The notes below the pieces were generated by a model that was not told the DNA's origin, searched no databases, and saw only the letters and a list, made by a program, of their open reading frames with translations. From assembly GCF_001307155.1 (NCBI RefSeq), contig NZ_CP012830.1:1481501-1545500 (forward strand): a stretch of DNA of 64,000 nt. Reading direction: 5' to 3'. Within the stretch, counting starts at the first letter, position 1. Every line of letters begins with the position of its first letter. Shown one piece after another: positions 34,802-43,879 of the stretch. The position numbers and the translations under genes were made by a program. This DNA is from Pseudomonas fluorescens (GTDB lineage Bacteria; Pseudomonadota; Gammaproteobacteria; Pseudomonadales; Pseudomonadaceae).

Positions 34802-34827
34802 AAGGGCACCGACGTGCCCTTCTTTTT
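34802..34827 (+). terminator. Intrinsic terminator inside the yjf-like operon
   Basis: AAGGGCAC-CGAC-GTGCCCTT then CTTTTTG. It lies between yjfJ and the rhomboid gene and predicts partial termination, unless a new promoter starts downstream (none recognised). Confidence 0.75.
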
Positions 34828-34845
34828 GTTGATTCGAGGACAAGG

Positions 34846-35409
34846 ATGGACAGGGTAACCGGCTTCAAGATCATCGCAGGCCTGGCCATGCTGATGGTCG
34901 CGATCCACCTGCTGAACGCACTGACAGGCTACAGCCTGACGATATTCGGCCTGGTCCCCCGAACCGCCCACGGCCTCGTCGGAATTATGGCCTCACCGTT
35001 TCTGCACATATCCTTCGCGCACTTGATCGCCAACCTGGTGCCGTTCCTGGTGCTGGGAACCCTGGTGATCGCCGAGGGCTTCAAACGCTTTGCGGCCGTC
35101 AGCGCAATCATCATTCTGTTCGGCGGCTCGCTGGTCTGGCTGTTCGGTTTCAACGGCGTTCATGTGGGCGCCAGCGCCTGGGTCTTTGGCCTCTGGGCGT
35201 ACCTTCTGGCGCGAGCCTGGTTCCACCGCAGCTGGAGCAACGTTCTGATCGCCAGCATTGTCGCCCTCCTCTACGCAAGCCTGATTTTCGGCTTTATTCC
35301 GCGCCAGGGCACCTCATTCGAAGGGCATATTGGCGGCGCATTCGCCGGTTTTATTGCAGCCCGGCTACTTCTCTCCAGGCCGCGCAGCAGGTCTAATGCA
35401 GCCCGGTAA
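34846..35409 (+). CDS. Rhomboid-family intramembrane serine protease
   Basis: A 187-residue protein with about six hydrophobic helices. The catalytic Ser is in GVHVGASAWVFGLWAYL (GxSxxxxG, near residue 108) and the catalytic His in SFEGHIGGAFAGFIAAR (near 165). The SFAHLIANLVPFLVLG helix carries the family H-x-x-x-N motif. Rhomboids cleave membrane proteins within or near their transmembrane segments. GAGGACAAGG precedes the ATG. Its insertion between the PspA-like and DUF2491 genes is not the E. coli arrangement; a membrane-quality-control role is inferred from context. Confidence 0.9.
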   Translation: MDRVTGFKIIAGLAMLMVAIHLLNALTGYSLTIFGLVPRTAHGLVGIMASPFLHISFAHLIANLVPFLVLGTLVIAEGFKRFAAVSAIIILFGGSLVWLFGFNGVHVGASAWVFGLWAYLLARAWFHRSWSNVLIASIVALLYASLIFGFIPRQGTSFEGHIGGAFAGFIAARLLLSRPRSRSNAAR

Positions 35410-35681
35410 ACACGCAGGCACCAAAAACGTCCGCAGCGGGTTTATTCGTCAAGGACGCGCCACCCCAGGGAGCCAGGGACAAATGTCGATTTTCCTCTTT
35501 TTACGCATGTACGCAGCGTCGCTCATCCACACGTCTGGATCGGGCGGACTCGCCATCACCTTGGGCGTACACGCTGCCAGCACCTGCCTGGGCGAACTGG
35601 CGCTCCTCATAGGCCTCCGCGCCAAAGGCCCACTAGAGCCTTCGATCAATATCGCTTCCACCCGCCTAAAGGAAATCACCC

Positions 35682-36332
35682 ATGGGATGGTTTAAACAGC
35701 TGATGGGCCTTGAGGCCCCGACACCCAAGGACAGCGCACCGGTTGCCGGCCCCCTCGGGCTCGGCCAGGGCAAAGCGCTGGTGTTCGACACTACCCTCAA
35801 GCTGTTGCTTGACGAAAAAACCAGCGTGGTCATTCCCGGCACCCAGCAGATCTGGAGCGTCGGCACTGTTGACCTCGGCCAGTCGACCTGGCTTTCGCGC
35901 TACTACATGGACGATGAAGACTTCTGGCTGCAGGTTCATACCACTGGCGCCGTCGCTGGCCAGGTCGAGTCGGTGATCCTGTTCAACTACCAGAGCTACG
36001 TCACCCTCAACAGTGAATCCGAACTGCGCAGGCTCGCGGGGCCGGACAGCCTGATCGGCCTGCCGACCTACACCCATGACGGCGTCGAATACAGCCGCGA
36101 ATGGGGCACCGAGGCCGGGCAGACCGAGCTGGTGGCCTTCACTGAGCAGGTCAGCAATCCGGATCAGTCCTACGTCGTGGAACATCGCTCGATGCTCTAC
36201 GCCCGCGAGACCGGTTTGACCGACCGCCGCGAATTCCTGCTGTTCTCGGTCGAAGAAGACGCCGAAGGCAGCATCAGCTTGAGCACCTCACTGGGTATCT
36301 CGCTGTACACCACCGACCTCACTACTCTTTAA
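35682..36332 (+). CDS. yjfK: DUF2491 family protein (YjfK-like)
   Basis: A 216-residue soluble beta-rich protein starting MGWFKQLMGLEAP, without signal peptide. It matches the YjfK/DUF2491 family in the arrangement TTLKLLLDEKTSVVIPGTQQIWSVGTVDLGQSTWLSRYYMDDEDFWLQV. AAAGGAA lies seven bases before the ATG. Third member of the yjfIJKLMC set. Function unknown. It follows the rhomboid gene after a 272-nt gap. Confidence 0.85.
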   Translation: MGWFKQLMGLEAPTPKDSAPVAGPLGLGQGKALVFDTTLKLLLDEKTSVVIPGTQQIWSVGTVDLGQSTWLSRYYMDDEDFWLQVHTTGAVAGQVESVILFNYQSYVTLNSESELRRLAGPDSLIGLPTYTHDGVEYSREWGTEAGQTELVAFTEQVSNPDQSYVVEHRSMLYARETGLTDRREFLLFSVEEDAEGSISLSTSLGISLYTTDLTTL

Positions 36333-36345
36333 AAAGGAACAGCCC

Positions 36346-36774
36346 ATGCTAGAAGCACTCTCCGTCTCGCTGAACAAAGCCGCCGTCCTGGGATTTGTTT
36401 CGTACATCATCGGTGCCGCCCTGCTGTTCGCGATTTTCCAGTTCGTCTACACCCGCATCACGCCGCACAAAGAGTTCGAACTGATTCGCTCCGGCAACAC
36501 CGCGGCCGCCATCGCCCTGTCCGGCGCCATCATCGGTTTCGCGATCCCGGCGAGCAATGTGATTGCCTACTCGGTCAACCTGCTGGACTTCGCCGTGTGG
36601 GCACTGATTGCCGCAGTGGTGCAACTGTTGGCGTTCCTGATGACCAGCCTGGTGCTTAAAGGCACCTCCGAACGCATCCGTAATGGCGAAATCGCTGCCG
36701 CCATCTACGTCGCAGCCGTCGCCATCAGCGTTGGCCTGCTCAATGCTGCGTGCATGACCCCTTCGCAGAACTGA
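36346..36774 (+). CDS. yjfL: DUF350 membrane protein (YjfL-like)
   Basis: A 142-residue integral membrane protein with four hydrophobic segments (FVSYIIGAALLFAIFQFVY, TAAAIALSGAIIGFAIPASNVI, VWALIAAVVQLLAFLMTSLVL, AAAIYVAAVAISVGLLNAA). DUF350 proteins are encoded in many genomes next to PspA-like proteins and to glutathionylspermidine-synthase-like enzymes, as here. AAGGAAC lies five bases before the ATG. It may form the membrane anchor or channel of the module; this is inference. Confidence 0.88.
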   Translation: MLEALSVSLNKAAVLGFVSYIIGAALLFAIFQFVYTRITPHKEFELIRSGNTAAAIALSGAIIGFAIPASNVIAYSVNLLDFAVWALIAAVVQLLAFLMTSLVLKGTSERIRNGEIAAAIYVAAVAISVGLLNAACMTPSQN

Positions 36775-36793
36775 TCGCGCCACGGAGGCAATG

Positions 36794-37522
36794 ATGAAAC
36801 GAAGCAAGTACGTTCAACTGTCCCTAGCGGCATCGGTCGCCGTCGCAATATCAGGTTGCGGGCCGACAGAAAAAACCTACACAGTGAATCAGAAGTTCAA
36901 CTTTCAATCCGTGCAGCAGTGCGTGGATCAAAAGCTTCCGGTGAGTGTCTGCTCCAACGCCTACATGACCGCCCTCACCGAACACCGTCGCATTGCGCCG
37001 CTGTATGACAGCCAGGCCGATTGCGACGCCGACTTTGTCGCTGACTGGTGCCAACAGGACTCCACCGGCAAGTTCATTCCAAAACTCGGCGGCTTCGAGC
37101 TGGCAGCCAATGGCGAAGTCACCCAGACCCAGCTGGACGCCGCCAAAGCCCAACTGCCCGCCTCCGAGGCGAGCTCAGGCGGTTCAGGAGGAATGGTCAA
37201 CGGCCTTCTGGCCGGCATGCTGATCAGCAACATGTTGAACAGCAACCGGGGCAGCTACAACTCCGAACCGGTTTACCGCTACCGCGACTCACGTGGCGAT
37301 TACTCATCGTCGACGCTCAGCCAGCGCATCGCCACCGGCTCGAGTTTCACCAAGTCCGAGCAGGCGAAATACGGTAGCGGCTACAGCAGCTCTACGTTCA
37401 AGTCGAGCAGTTCCAAGCCAATCTCGGTGGCATCGTCCACTTCCCGGGGCGGCTTTGGCAGCCAAGCCAGCGCCCGCAGCGGCTGGGGTGGCTCGAGCAG
37501 TTCCGGTCGATCGAGCAGTTAA
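36794..37522 (+). CDS. yjfM: DUF1190 lipoprotein (YjfM-like)
   Basis: A 242-residue predicted lipoprotein. Of two adjacent ATGs (36791 and 36794) the second has the better distance to GGAGG (five bases). The signal peptide ends in the lipobox AISGC (Cys near residue 22). The DUF1190 body has paired cysteines (QQCVDQKLPVSVCSNAY, ADCDADFVADWCQQ). The C-terminal 90 residues are a Ser/Gly-rich repeat-like tail (SYNSEPVYRYRDSRGDYSSS, SSSTFKSSSSKP). Surface or periplasmic location. It precedes the ATP-grasp gene by 12 nt. Confidence 0.85.
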   Translation: MKRSKYVQLSLAASVAVAISGCGPTEKTYTVNQKFNFQSVQQCVDQKLPVSVCSNAYMTALTEHRRIAPLYDSQADCDADFVADWCQQDSTGKFIPKLGGFELAANGEVTQTQLDAAKAQLPASEASSGGSGGMVNGLLAGMLISNMLNSNRGSYNSEPVYRYRDSRGDYSSSTLSQRIATGSSFTKSEQAKYGSGYSSSTFKSSSSKPISVASSTSRGGFGSQASARSGWGGSSSSGRSSS

Positions 37523-37534
37523 GGAGCGAGCGCC

Positions 37535-38692
37535 ATGAAGAAAATCCTCTGCCAGGAACGTCACGACTGGAAGCAGACCGCCGAAAACCTCGGTTTCATG
37601 TTTCACACCATCGACGACGAGCCCTACTGGGACGAGAGCGCGTATTACCAATTCACGCTCAAGCAGATCGAGAACGATCTCGAAGACCCGACTACCGAGC
37701 TCCATGAGATGTGCATGGACCTGGTCGATCGAGTGGTGCAGAGCGAAGAGCTGCTGGAGCGCCTGAGCATTCCGGCGCCCTTCTTCGACATGATTCGCAC
37801 TTCATGGCGCGAAGGCCATCCGCACCTTTACGGTCGCCTGGACTTCTCCTACAACGGCAGCGGCCCCGCCAAATTGCTGGAACTCAACTACGACACGCCC
37901 ACCAGTTTGTACGAGGCCTCAGCGTTTCAGTGGGGCTGGCTGGAACAATGCATCGAGCGCGGCTTACTGCCCAGCCATGCCGACCAGTTCAACAGCATCG
38001 ACACCAAGCTGCATCAGGCCTTTGCGCAATTGCAGATCAAACAGCCTTTCTACTTCGCCTCGATGAAAGCCTCGGTCGAAGACAAGGGCACCACCGACTA
38101 CTTGCGCCTGATTGCGGAAAAAGTCGGGATCGAGTCACGCCACATCGATATCGAAGACATCGGCCTCAACAGCGAAGGACGCTTCGTCGATCTCGAAGAA
38201 CGCTGGATTCCTCACCTGTTCAAACTGCACGCCTGGGAATTCATTTTCCACGAGCCGTTTGGTGAAGCCATCGCCCAGAGTGACACGCAGTTTTTCGAGC
38301 CCGCCTGGAAATCGATCATCTCGAACAAAGGCATCCTCCCTTTGCTGTGGGAGTTCAATAAAGGGCACCCGAACCTGCTTGCCACCCACCTGGATCCCGA
38401 GCCTGGCAAACCGGTGCCGAAAGGCTGGGTACGCAAACCGTTCTTCTCCCGCGAAGGCGCCAACATCGAGCTGCACACCCCGGATGGCCTGGTCGTAAAG
38501 GAAGACGGGCCGTACACCGACGCGCCGTTCATCCTCCAGGAGTTCGCCCCGCTGCCGAAGTTCGGCGACAGCTACACGCTGATCGGTTCCTGGGTGATCG
38601 GCGATCAGGCGGCCGGCATCGGCGTGCGCGAGGACAACAGCTTGATCACCAAAGACTCAAGCCGGTTTTTGCCGCACCTGATACTCGACTGA
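37535..38692 (+). CDS. yjfC: Glutathionylspermidine-synthase-like ATP-grasp enzyme (YjfC/YgiC)
   Basis: A 385-residue ATP-grasp ligase resembling the synthetase half of E. coli Gss, without the amidase half. The motifs RLDFSYNGSGPAKLLELNYDTPTSLYEAS near the N-terminus (binding loop) and ILPLLWEFNKGHPNLL, KPFFSREGANIEL and YTLIGSWVIGDQAAGIGVRED toward the C-terminus are family features. It starts MKKILCQERHDWKQTAENLGF. Relatives are thought to ligate amines to peptides or proteins; the substrate is not known. Last gene of the yjf-like set, followed by a bidirectional terminator. Confidence 0.9.
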   Translation: MKKILCQERHDWKQTAENLGFMFHTIDDEPYWDESAYYQFTLKQIENDLEDPTTELHEMCMDLVDRVVQSEELLERLSIPAPFFDMIRTSWREGHPHLYGRLDFSYNGSGPAKLLELNYDTPTSLYEASAFQWGWLEQCIERGLLPSHADQFNSIDTKLHQAFAQLQIKQPFYFASMKASVEDKGTTDYLRLIAEKVGIESRHIDIEDIGLNSEGRFVDLEERWIPHLFKLHAWEFIFHEPFGEAIAQSDTQFFEPAWKSIISNKGILPLLWEFNKGHPNLLATHLDPEPGKPVPKGWVRKPFFSREGANIELHTPDGLVVKEDGPYTDAPFILQEFAPLPKFGDSYTLIGSWVIGDQAAGIGVREDNSLITKDSSRFLPHLILD

Positions 38693-38721
38693 ACGACTTA
38701 TCTCCTGGAAAGCGCCCAAAG

Positions 38722-38755
38722 AAAAAGGCCCGTAGCGTTTGCTACGGGCCTTTTG
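38722..38755. terminator. Bidirectional terminator between yjfC and ssb
   Basis: AAAAAGGCCCGTAGC-GTTT-GCTACGGGCCTTTTG. It lies between convergent stop codons and can serve both strands. Confidence 0.88.
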
Positions 38756-38778
38756 TCTATATCCGGCGGATCTGATGA

Positions 38779-39300
38779 TCAGAACGGAATATCGTCATCA
38801 AAGCTGTCGAAATCTGGAGCTGGCTGCGGTGCGGCCTGCTGTGGTGCCGGAGCCGAACGCTGTTGCGGAGCCGACTGCTGCGGACGCGGAGCTTGCTGAC
38901 GCGGAGCGGATTGCTGGTAGTTGTTACCGCCGCCCTGGCCCTGTTGGTCGCCCTGTGGACGGCCGCCCAGCAGCTGCATGGTGCCCTGCATGTCGACCAC
39001 GATTTCAGTGGTGTAACGCTTGATACCGTCTTTTTCCCACTCGCGGGTTTGCAGCTTGCCTTCGATGTAGACCTGCGAACCTTTACGCAGGTATTCACCG
39101 GCGATTTCCGCAACCTTGCCGAACATCGATACACGGTGCCATTCGGTCTTTTCGACTTTCTGGCCGGTTTGCTTGTCGGTCCATTGTTCGCTGGTCGCCA
39201 GACTCAGGTTGGTCACGGCGTTACCGTTAGGCAAGTAGCGAACTTCGGGATCCTGGCCGCAAGTGCCGACCAATATGACTTTGTTAACCCCACGGGCCAT
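38779..39300 (-). CDS. ssb: Single-stranded DNA-binding protein
   Basis: A 173-residue replication and repair protein that coats single-stranded DNA as a tetramer. It has the N-terminal OB fold (about 1-110, starting [38 protein letters not shown]), a Gln/Pro/Gly-rich flexible linker (about 115-160) and the acidic C-terminal tip [11 protein letters not shown] that recruits partners. It follows the MFS gene by 9 nt. The neighbour uvrA is divergent from that pair, as in PAO1. Confidence 0.97.
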   Translation of the reverse strand: MARGVNKVILVGTCGQDPEVRYLPNGNAVTNLSLATSEQWTDKQTGQKVEKTEWHRVSMFGKVAEIAGEYLRKGSQVYIEGKLQTREWEKDGIKRYTTEIVVDMQGTMQLLGGRPQGDQQGQGGGNNYQQSAPRQQAPRPQQSAPQQRSAPAPQQAAPQPAPDFDSFDDDIPF

Positions 39301-39309
39301 AACGTTCTC

Positions 39310-40707
39310 CTAGGCTTCGCACGCAGTCGGGGCCGGGTTGTTGACCAGGCTCTCGAGGGTCGTGCGATCCAATAGTTCGGTGTCCAATTTGATGTAAATG
39401 GCCGCTTCATCAGCAACCACCACTGCATCTGTTACCCCAACGACGGCCAGCAGGCGCTCGACCAAACCAGCTTCGCGGATCGCTTCAGGCGATAACGGCA
39501 AGCGCAGGCTCGTCACATAGGGAGGTTCACGCATGGTAACAGCAAAGGCCAACCAGAGGGCAGCCAGTCCTGCGCATCCAAGGAACACAGCCGACAGACC
39601 GCCATGCTGGAACATCCAGCCGCCCATGATCCCGCCCAGTGCCGAACCGAGGAACTGACTGGTGGAATAAACCCCCATCGCCGTGCCCTTGCCGCCTGCC
39701 GGTGAAACCTTGCTGATCAGCGACGGCAACGAAGCTTCGAGCAGATTGAATGCGGTGAAAAACACCACCGTACCAATCACCAGAGCCCGCAAGCTGTCGC
39801 CGAACTGCCAGAAGAATAGCTCAGTGAGCATCAGCGTACTGACCGCACCGAGTAAAACTCGTTTCATTTTGCGTTTCTTCTCGCCGTAGATAATGAACGG
39901 GATCATGGCGAAGAACGAAATCAGCAGCGCGGTCAGGTACACCCACCAGTGCTGCTCCTTGGGCAATCCGGCTTTTTCGACCAGCGCCAATGGCAACGCG
40001 ACGAAGCTCGACATCAACATCGCGTGCAACACAAAAATACCGAGGTCCAGACGCAGCAGGTCCGGATGCTTGAGCGTCGGGATCAGCGCCTGGCGGGCAA
40101 CGCCGGATTCGCGGTGATGCAACGGGCTGGTGGCGCGCGGCACCATGAACATCACGATCACGATGCCAAACAGCGCCATGCCGCCCGTCGCCAGGAACAA
40201 GCCGGACAGACCAAAGGCGCGGGTCAGCAGCGGCCCGACCACCATGGCCACGGCAAACGACAGACCGATGGTCATGCCGATCATGGCCATGGCTTTGGTG
40301 CGGTGCTGTTCGCGGGTCAGGTCCGACAGCAAGGCCATGACCGCCGCGGAAATCGCCCCGGCGCCTTGCAGGATTCGTCCGGCGATCACACCCCAGATCG
40401 AATCGGCATTGGCGGCCAAAACGCTACCGAGGGCGAAGACGATCAGCCCCAGGTAAATCACCGGGCGGCGGCCGATACGGTCGGAAATGATCCCGAACGG
40501 AATCTGAAAAATCGCCTGAGTCAGGCCGTAAGCGCCAATCGCCAGACCGATGAGGGCCGGGGTCGCTCCTGCGAGATCCATTCCATAGGTCGCCAACACC
40601 GGCAACACCATAAACATGCCAAGCATACGGAAGGCGAACACCAGGGCCAGACCGCTTGCTGCGCGGGTCTCGCCACCACTCATGCGTTCGCTGTGGGGAT
40701 CGTGCAT
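39310..40707 (-). CDS. MFS transporter with C-terminal cytoplasmic domain
   Basis: A 465-residue transporter: 12 membrane helices (about 20-395) with motif A GIISDRIGRRPVIY and the loop VPRATSPLHHRESGVARQ, then a soluble tail of about 70 residues (RLPLSPEAIREAGLVERLLAVVGVTDAVVVADEAAIYIKLD...) resembling a small ACT- or ferredoxin-like domain. Related to YajR-type transporters, in which a similar C-terminal domain is known. Start at 40707; Met-9 is an alternative. Substrate unknown. It is likely co-transcribed with ssb. Confidence 0.88.
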   Translation of the reverse strand: MHDPHSERMSGGETRAASGLALVFAFRMLGMFMVLPVLATYGMDLAGATPALIGLAIGAYGLTQAIFQIPFGIISDRIGRRPVIYLGLIVFALGSVLAANADSIWGVIAGRILQGAGAISAAVMALLSDLTREQHRTKAMAMIGMTIGLSFAVAMVVGPLLTRAFGLSGLFLATGGMALFGIVIVMFMVPRATSPLHHRESGVARQALIPTLKHPDLLRLDLGIFVLHAMLMSSFVALPLALVEKAGLPKEQHWWVYLTALLISFFAMIPFIIYGEKKRKMKRVLLGAVSTLMLTELFFWQFGDSLRALVIGTVVFFTAFNLLEASLPSLISKVSPAGGKGTAMGVYSTSQFLGSALGGIMGGWMFQHGGLSAVFLGCAGLAALWLAFAVTMREPPYVTSLRLPLSPEAIREAGLVERLLAVVGVTDAVVVADEAAIYIKLDTELLDRTTLESLVNNPAPTACEA

Positions 40708-40900
40708 GGAATAACCTCATGTGAACCGGCGGCGATTCTACCAGTCCCATCGGTTGACGGGGTATAGGGCGACGCTTTGTCGCGAGCCTGCCTCGCGCCG
40801 TTGTCAGGCGCCGTTCAGCAAGCGTCATTTGATAGTGTGCATCCATCCAGTATTTGCCCGTATACTCCTACGTTTTCGACGCCCGCCAAGCGAGGCCACC

Positions 40901-43735
40901 TTGGACAAGATCCTGATTCGTGGGGCTCGAACCCACAACCTGAAGAACATCGACCTGACCCTGCCGCGGGACAAACTGATCGTCATCACCGGTTTGTCCG
41001 GGTCCGGCAAGTCTTCCCTGGCATTCGACACCTTGTACGCCGAGGGTCAGCGACGTTATGTCGAGTCGCTGTCGGCCTATGCCCGGCAGTTCCTGTCGAT
41101 GATGGAAAAGCCTGACGTCGACACCATCGAAGGTCTGTCGCCAGCCATCTCCATCGAACAGAAGTCGACCTCGCACAACCCGCGCTCGACAGTCGGCACC
41201 ATCACCGAAATCTACGACTACCTGCGCCTGCTTTATGCCCGCGTGGGTATTCCGCGCTGCCCGGATCACGATATTCCGCTGGAAGCGCAGACCGTCAGCC
41301 AGATGGTCGACCTGGTCCTCGCCGAGCCCGAAGGCAGCAAGTTGATGCTGCTGGCACCGGTAATCCGCGAGCGCAAGGGCGAACACCTTTCGGTCTTCGA
41401 AGAACTGCGCGCCCAGGGCTTTGTCCGGGCCCGGGTCAACGGCAAGCTCTTCGAACTGGACGAATTGCCGAAGCTGGATAAACAGAAGAAGCACTCGATC
41501 GATGTCGTGGTCGACCGCTTCAAGGTCCGCGCCGATCTGCAACAGCGGCTGGCCGAGTCGTTCGAGACGGCGCTGAAACTGGCCGACGGAATTGCGCTGG
41601 TCGCGCCGATGGACGACGAGCCGGGCGAAGAGATGATCTTCTCCGCACGCTTCGCCTGCCCGATCTGTGGCCATGCGATCAGCGAACTTGAACCCAAGCT
41701 GTTCTCCTTCAACAATCCAGCAGGCGCCTGCCCGACCTGCGACGGCTTGGGGGTTAAGCAGTTCTTCGACATCAAGCGCCTGGTCAATGGCGAGCTGACC
41801 CTGGCTGAAGGGGCGATTCGCGGCTGGGACAGGCGTAACGTCTACTACTTCCAGATGCTCGGTTCACTGGCCTCGCATTACGGCTTCAGCCTGGAAGTGC
41901 CGTTCAACCAGCTGCCAGCCGATCAGCAGAAGGTCATCCTGCACGGCAGCGGCACGCAGAACGTCGATTTCAAATATTTGAACGACCGCGGCGACATCGT
42001 CAAACGCTCGCACCCGTTCGAAGGCATCGTGCCGAACCTGGACCGTCGCTACCGCGAAACCGAGTCCGCTTCGGTGCGCGAAGAACTGGCCAAGTTCCTC
42101 AGCACCCAGCCTTGCCCGGATTGCCGCGGTACTCGCCTGCGCCGTGAAGCGCGGCATGTGTGGGTCGGCGAGAAGACACTGCCGGCGGTGACCAACCTGC
42201 CGATCGGCGATGCGTCCGATTACTTCGGCACGCTGAAACTGACCGGTCGACGCGGCGAAATTGCCGACAAGATTCTCAAGGAAATCCGCGAGCGCTTGCA
42301 GTTCCTGGTCAACGTCGGTCTCGACTATCTGTCGCTGGACCGCAGTGCCGACACGCTGTCTGGCGGTGAAGCACAACGTATTCGTCTGGCCAGCCAGATC
42401 GGCGCCGGCCTGGTGGGCGTGCTGTACATTCTCGACGAACCGTCGATTGGCTTGCACCAGCGCGACAACGATCGACTGCTGGGAACGCTCAAGCATCTGC
42501 GCGATATCGGCAACACGGTGATCGTGGTCGAGCACGACGAAGATGCGATTCGTCTGGCCGACTATGTGGTGGACATCGGCCCGGGTGCGGGCGTACACGG
42601 TGGTCACATTGTCGCCGAAGGTACCCCGGCCGAAGTCATGGCGCACCCCGACTCGCTGACGGGTAAATACCTGTCCGGCCGCGTGAAAATCGAAGTCCCG
42701 GCCAAACGCACAGCACGCAACAAGAAGCTCTCGTTGTCGCTCAAGGGCGCCCGGGGCAACAACTTGCGCGACGTCGATCTGGAGATTCCGATTGGTTTGC
42801 TGACCTGCGTGACCGGCGTGTCCGGCTCCGGCAAGTCGACACTGATCAACAACACCCTGTTCCCGCTCAGCGCCACCGCACTGAATGGTGCAACCACCCT
42901 GGAAGCCGCAGCCCACGACAGCATCAAGGGCCTTGAACATCTGGACAAAGTCGTCGACATCGACCAAAGCCCGATCGGCCGTACGCCGCGTTCCAACCCG
43001 GCGACCTACACCGGGCTGTTCACACCGATTCGTGAACTGTTTGCCGGCGTGCCGGAGTCCCGCTCACGCGGCTATGGTCCGGGACGTTTCTCCTTCAACG
43101 TGAAAGGCGGACGTTGCGAGGCCTGTCAGGGCGATGGCCTGATCAAGGTGGAAATGCACTTTCTGCCGGACATCTATGTCCCGTGCGACGTCTGCAAGAG
43201 CAAGCGCTACAACCGCGAAACCCTGGAGATCAAGTACAAGGGCAAGAGCATCCACGAAACGCTGGAAATGACCATCGAAGAAGCCCGAGTGTTTTTCGAT
43301 GCGGTTCCAGCGCTGGCGCGCAAGCTACAGACGTTAATGGATGTAGGCCTGTCGTACATCAAGCTGGGGCAATCGGCGACCACCCTGTCGGGCGGTGAAG
43401 CCCAGCGGGTGAAACTGTCCCGAGAATTGTCCAAGCGCGATACCGGCAAAACCCTGTACATCCTCGACGAGCCGACTACTGGCCTGCACTTCGCAGATAT
43501 CCAGCAGTTGCTTGATGTACTCCATCGCCTGCGCGATCACGGCAACACCGTGGTGGTGATCGAGCACAACCTGGATGTGATCAAGACCGCTGACTGGCTG
43601 GTGGACCTTGGGCCGGAAGGTGGCTCCAAGGGCGGGCAGATCATTGCAGTAGGTACGCCGGAGGAAGTCGCCGAGATGAAGCAGTCGCATACCGGTTTCT
43701 ACCTCAAGCCATTGTTGGAACGCGATCGGGCTTAA
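40901..43735 (+). CDS. uvrA: Excinuclease ABC subunit A
   Basis: A 944-residue ATPase that finds bulky DNA lesions and loads UvrB. The start is TTG at 40901 (reads [19 protein letters not shown]), five bases after GAGG, which gives the family N-terminus and length; longer in-frame readings have no homology. Two ABC modules are seen: Walker A GLSGSGKS (near residue 31) and GVSGSGKS (near 640), with signatures [15 protein letters not shown] and [14 protein letters not shown]. There are zinc-finger cysteines in [12 protein letters not shown]...CPTCDGLG and [11 protein letters not shown]...[10 protein letters not shown]. No LexA box was found in the 193-nt spacer to the divergent MFS gene. Confidence 0.96.
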   Translation: MDKILIRGARTHNLKNIDLTLPRDKLIVITGLSGSGKSSLAFDTLYAEGQRRYVESLSAYARQFLSMMEKPDVDTIEGLSPAISIEQKSTSHNPRSTVGTITEIYDYLRLLYARVGIPRCPDHDIPLEAQTVSQMVDLVLAEPEGSKLMLLAPVIRERKGEHLSVFEELRAQGFVRARVNGKLFELDELPKLDKQKKHSIDVVVDRFKVRADLQQRLAESFETALKLADGIALVAPMDDEPGEEMIFSARFACPICGHAISELEPKLFSFNNPAGACPTCDGLGVKQFFDIKRLVNGELTLAEGAIRGWDRRNVYYFQMLGSLASHYGFSLEVPFNQLPADQQKVILHGSGTQNVDFKYLNDRGDIVKRSHPFEGIVPNLDRRYRETESASVREELAKFLSTQPCPDCRGTRLRREARHVWVGEKTLPAVTNLPIGDASDYFGTLKLTGRRGEIADKILKEIRERLQFLVNVGLDYLSLDRSADTLSGGEAQRIRLASQIGAGLVGVLYILDEPSIGLHQRDNDRLLGTLKHLRDIGNTVIVVEHDEDAIRLADYVVDIGPGAGVHGGHIVAEGTPAEVMAHPDSLTGKYLSGRVKIEVPAKRTARNKKLSLSLKGARGNNLRDVDLEIPIGLLTCVTGVSGSGKSTLINNTLFPLSATALNGATTLEAAAHDSIKGLEHLDKVVDIDQSPIGRTPRSNPATYTGLFTPIRELFAGVPESRSRGYGPGRFSFNVKGGRCEACQGDGLIKVEMHFLPDIYVPCDVCKSKRYNRETLEIKYKGKSIHETLEMTIEEARVFFDAVPALARKLQTLMDVGLSYIKLGQSATTLSGGEAQRVKLSRELSKRDTGKTLYILDEPTTGLHFADIQQLLDVLHRLRDHGNTVVVIEHNLDVIKTADWLVDLGPEGGSKGGQIIAVGTPEEVAEMKQSHTGFYLKPLLERDRA

Positions 43736-43747
43736 CGTCCGCGCATG

Positions 43748-43787
43748 AAAAAGCCCCGGTCACTTCATCTGTGACCGGGGCTTTTTT
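43748..43787 (+). terminator. Intrinsic terminator after uvrA
   Basis: AAAAAGCCCCGGTCAC-TTCATCT-GTGACCGGGGCTTTTTT. Confidence 0.92.
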
Positions 43788-43797
43788 GTACCTGAGT

Positions 43798-43865
43798 TGT
43801 AGGAGCGCGGCTTGCCGGCGATGGCGTCCTTGAAATCGCCATCGCCAGCAAGCTTGGCTCCTACA
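43798..43865. repeat. REP pair, TGTAGGAGC family
   Basis: TGTAGGAGCGCGGCTTGCCGGCGATGGCG begins at 43798; the imperfect complement CGCCATCGCCAGCAAGCTTGGCTCCTACA ends at 43865. Same outer-arm type as the copy at 18224-18311. Located between uvrA and ftnA (convergent). Confidence 0.8.
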
Positions 43866-43879
43866 AGCCGGTCATAGCA

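Noticed and set aside
40708..40900. SOS box in front of uvrA
   Set aside because: No CTG-N10-CAG element with an AT-rich centre was found in the spacer.
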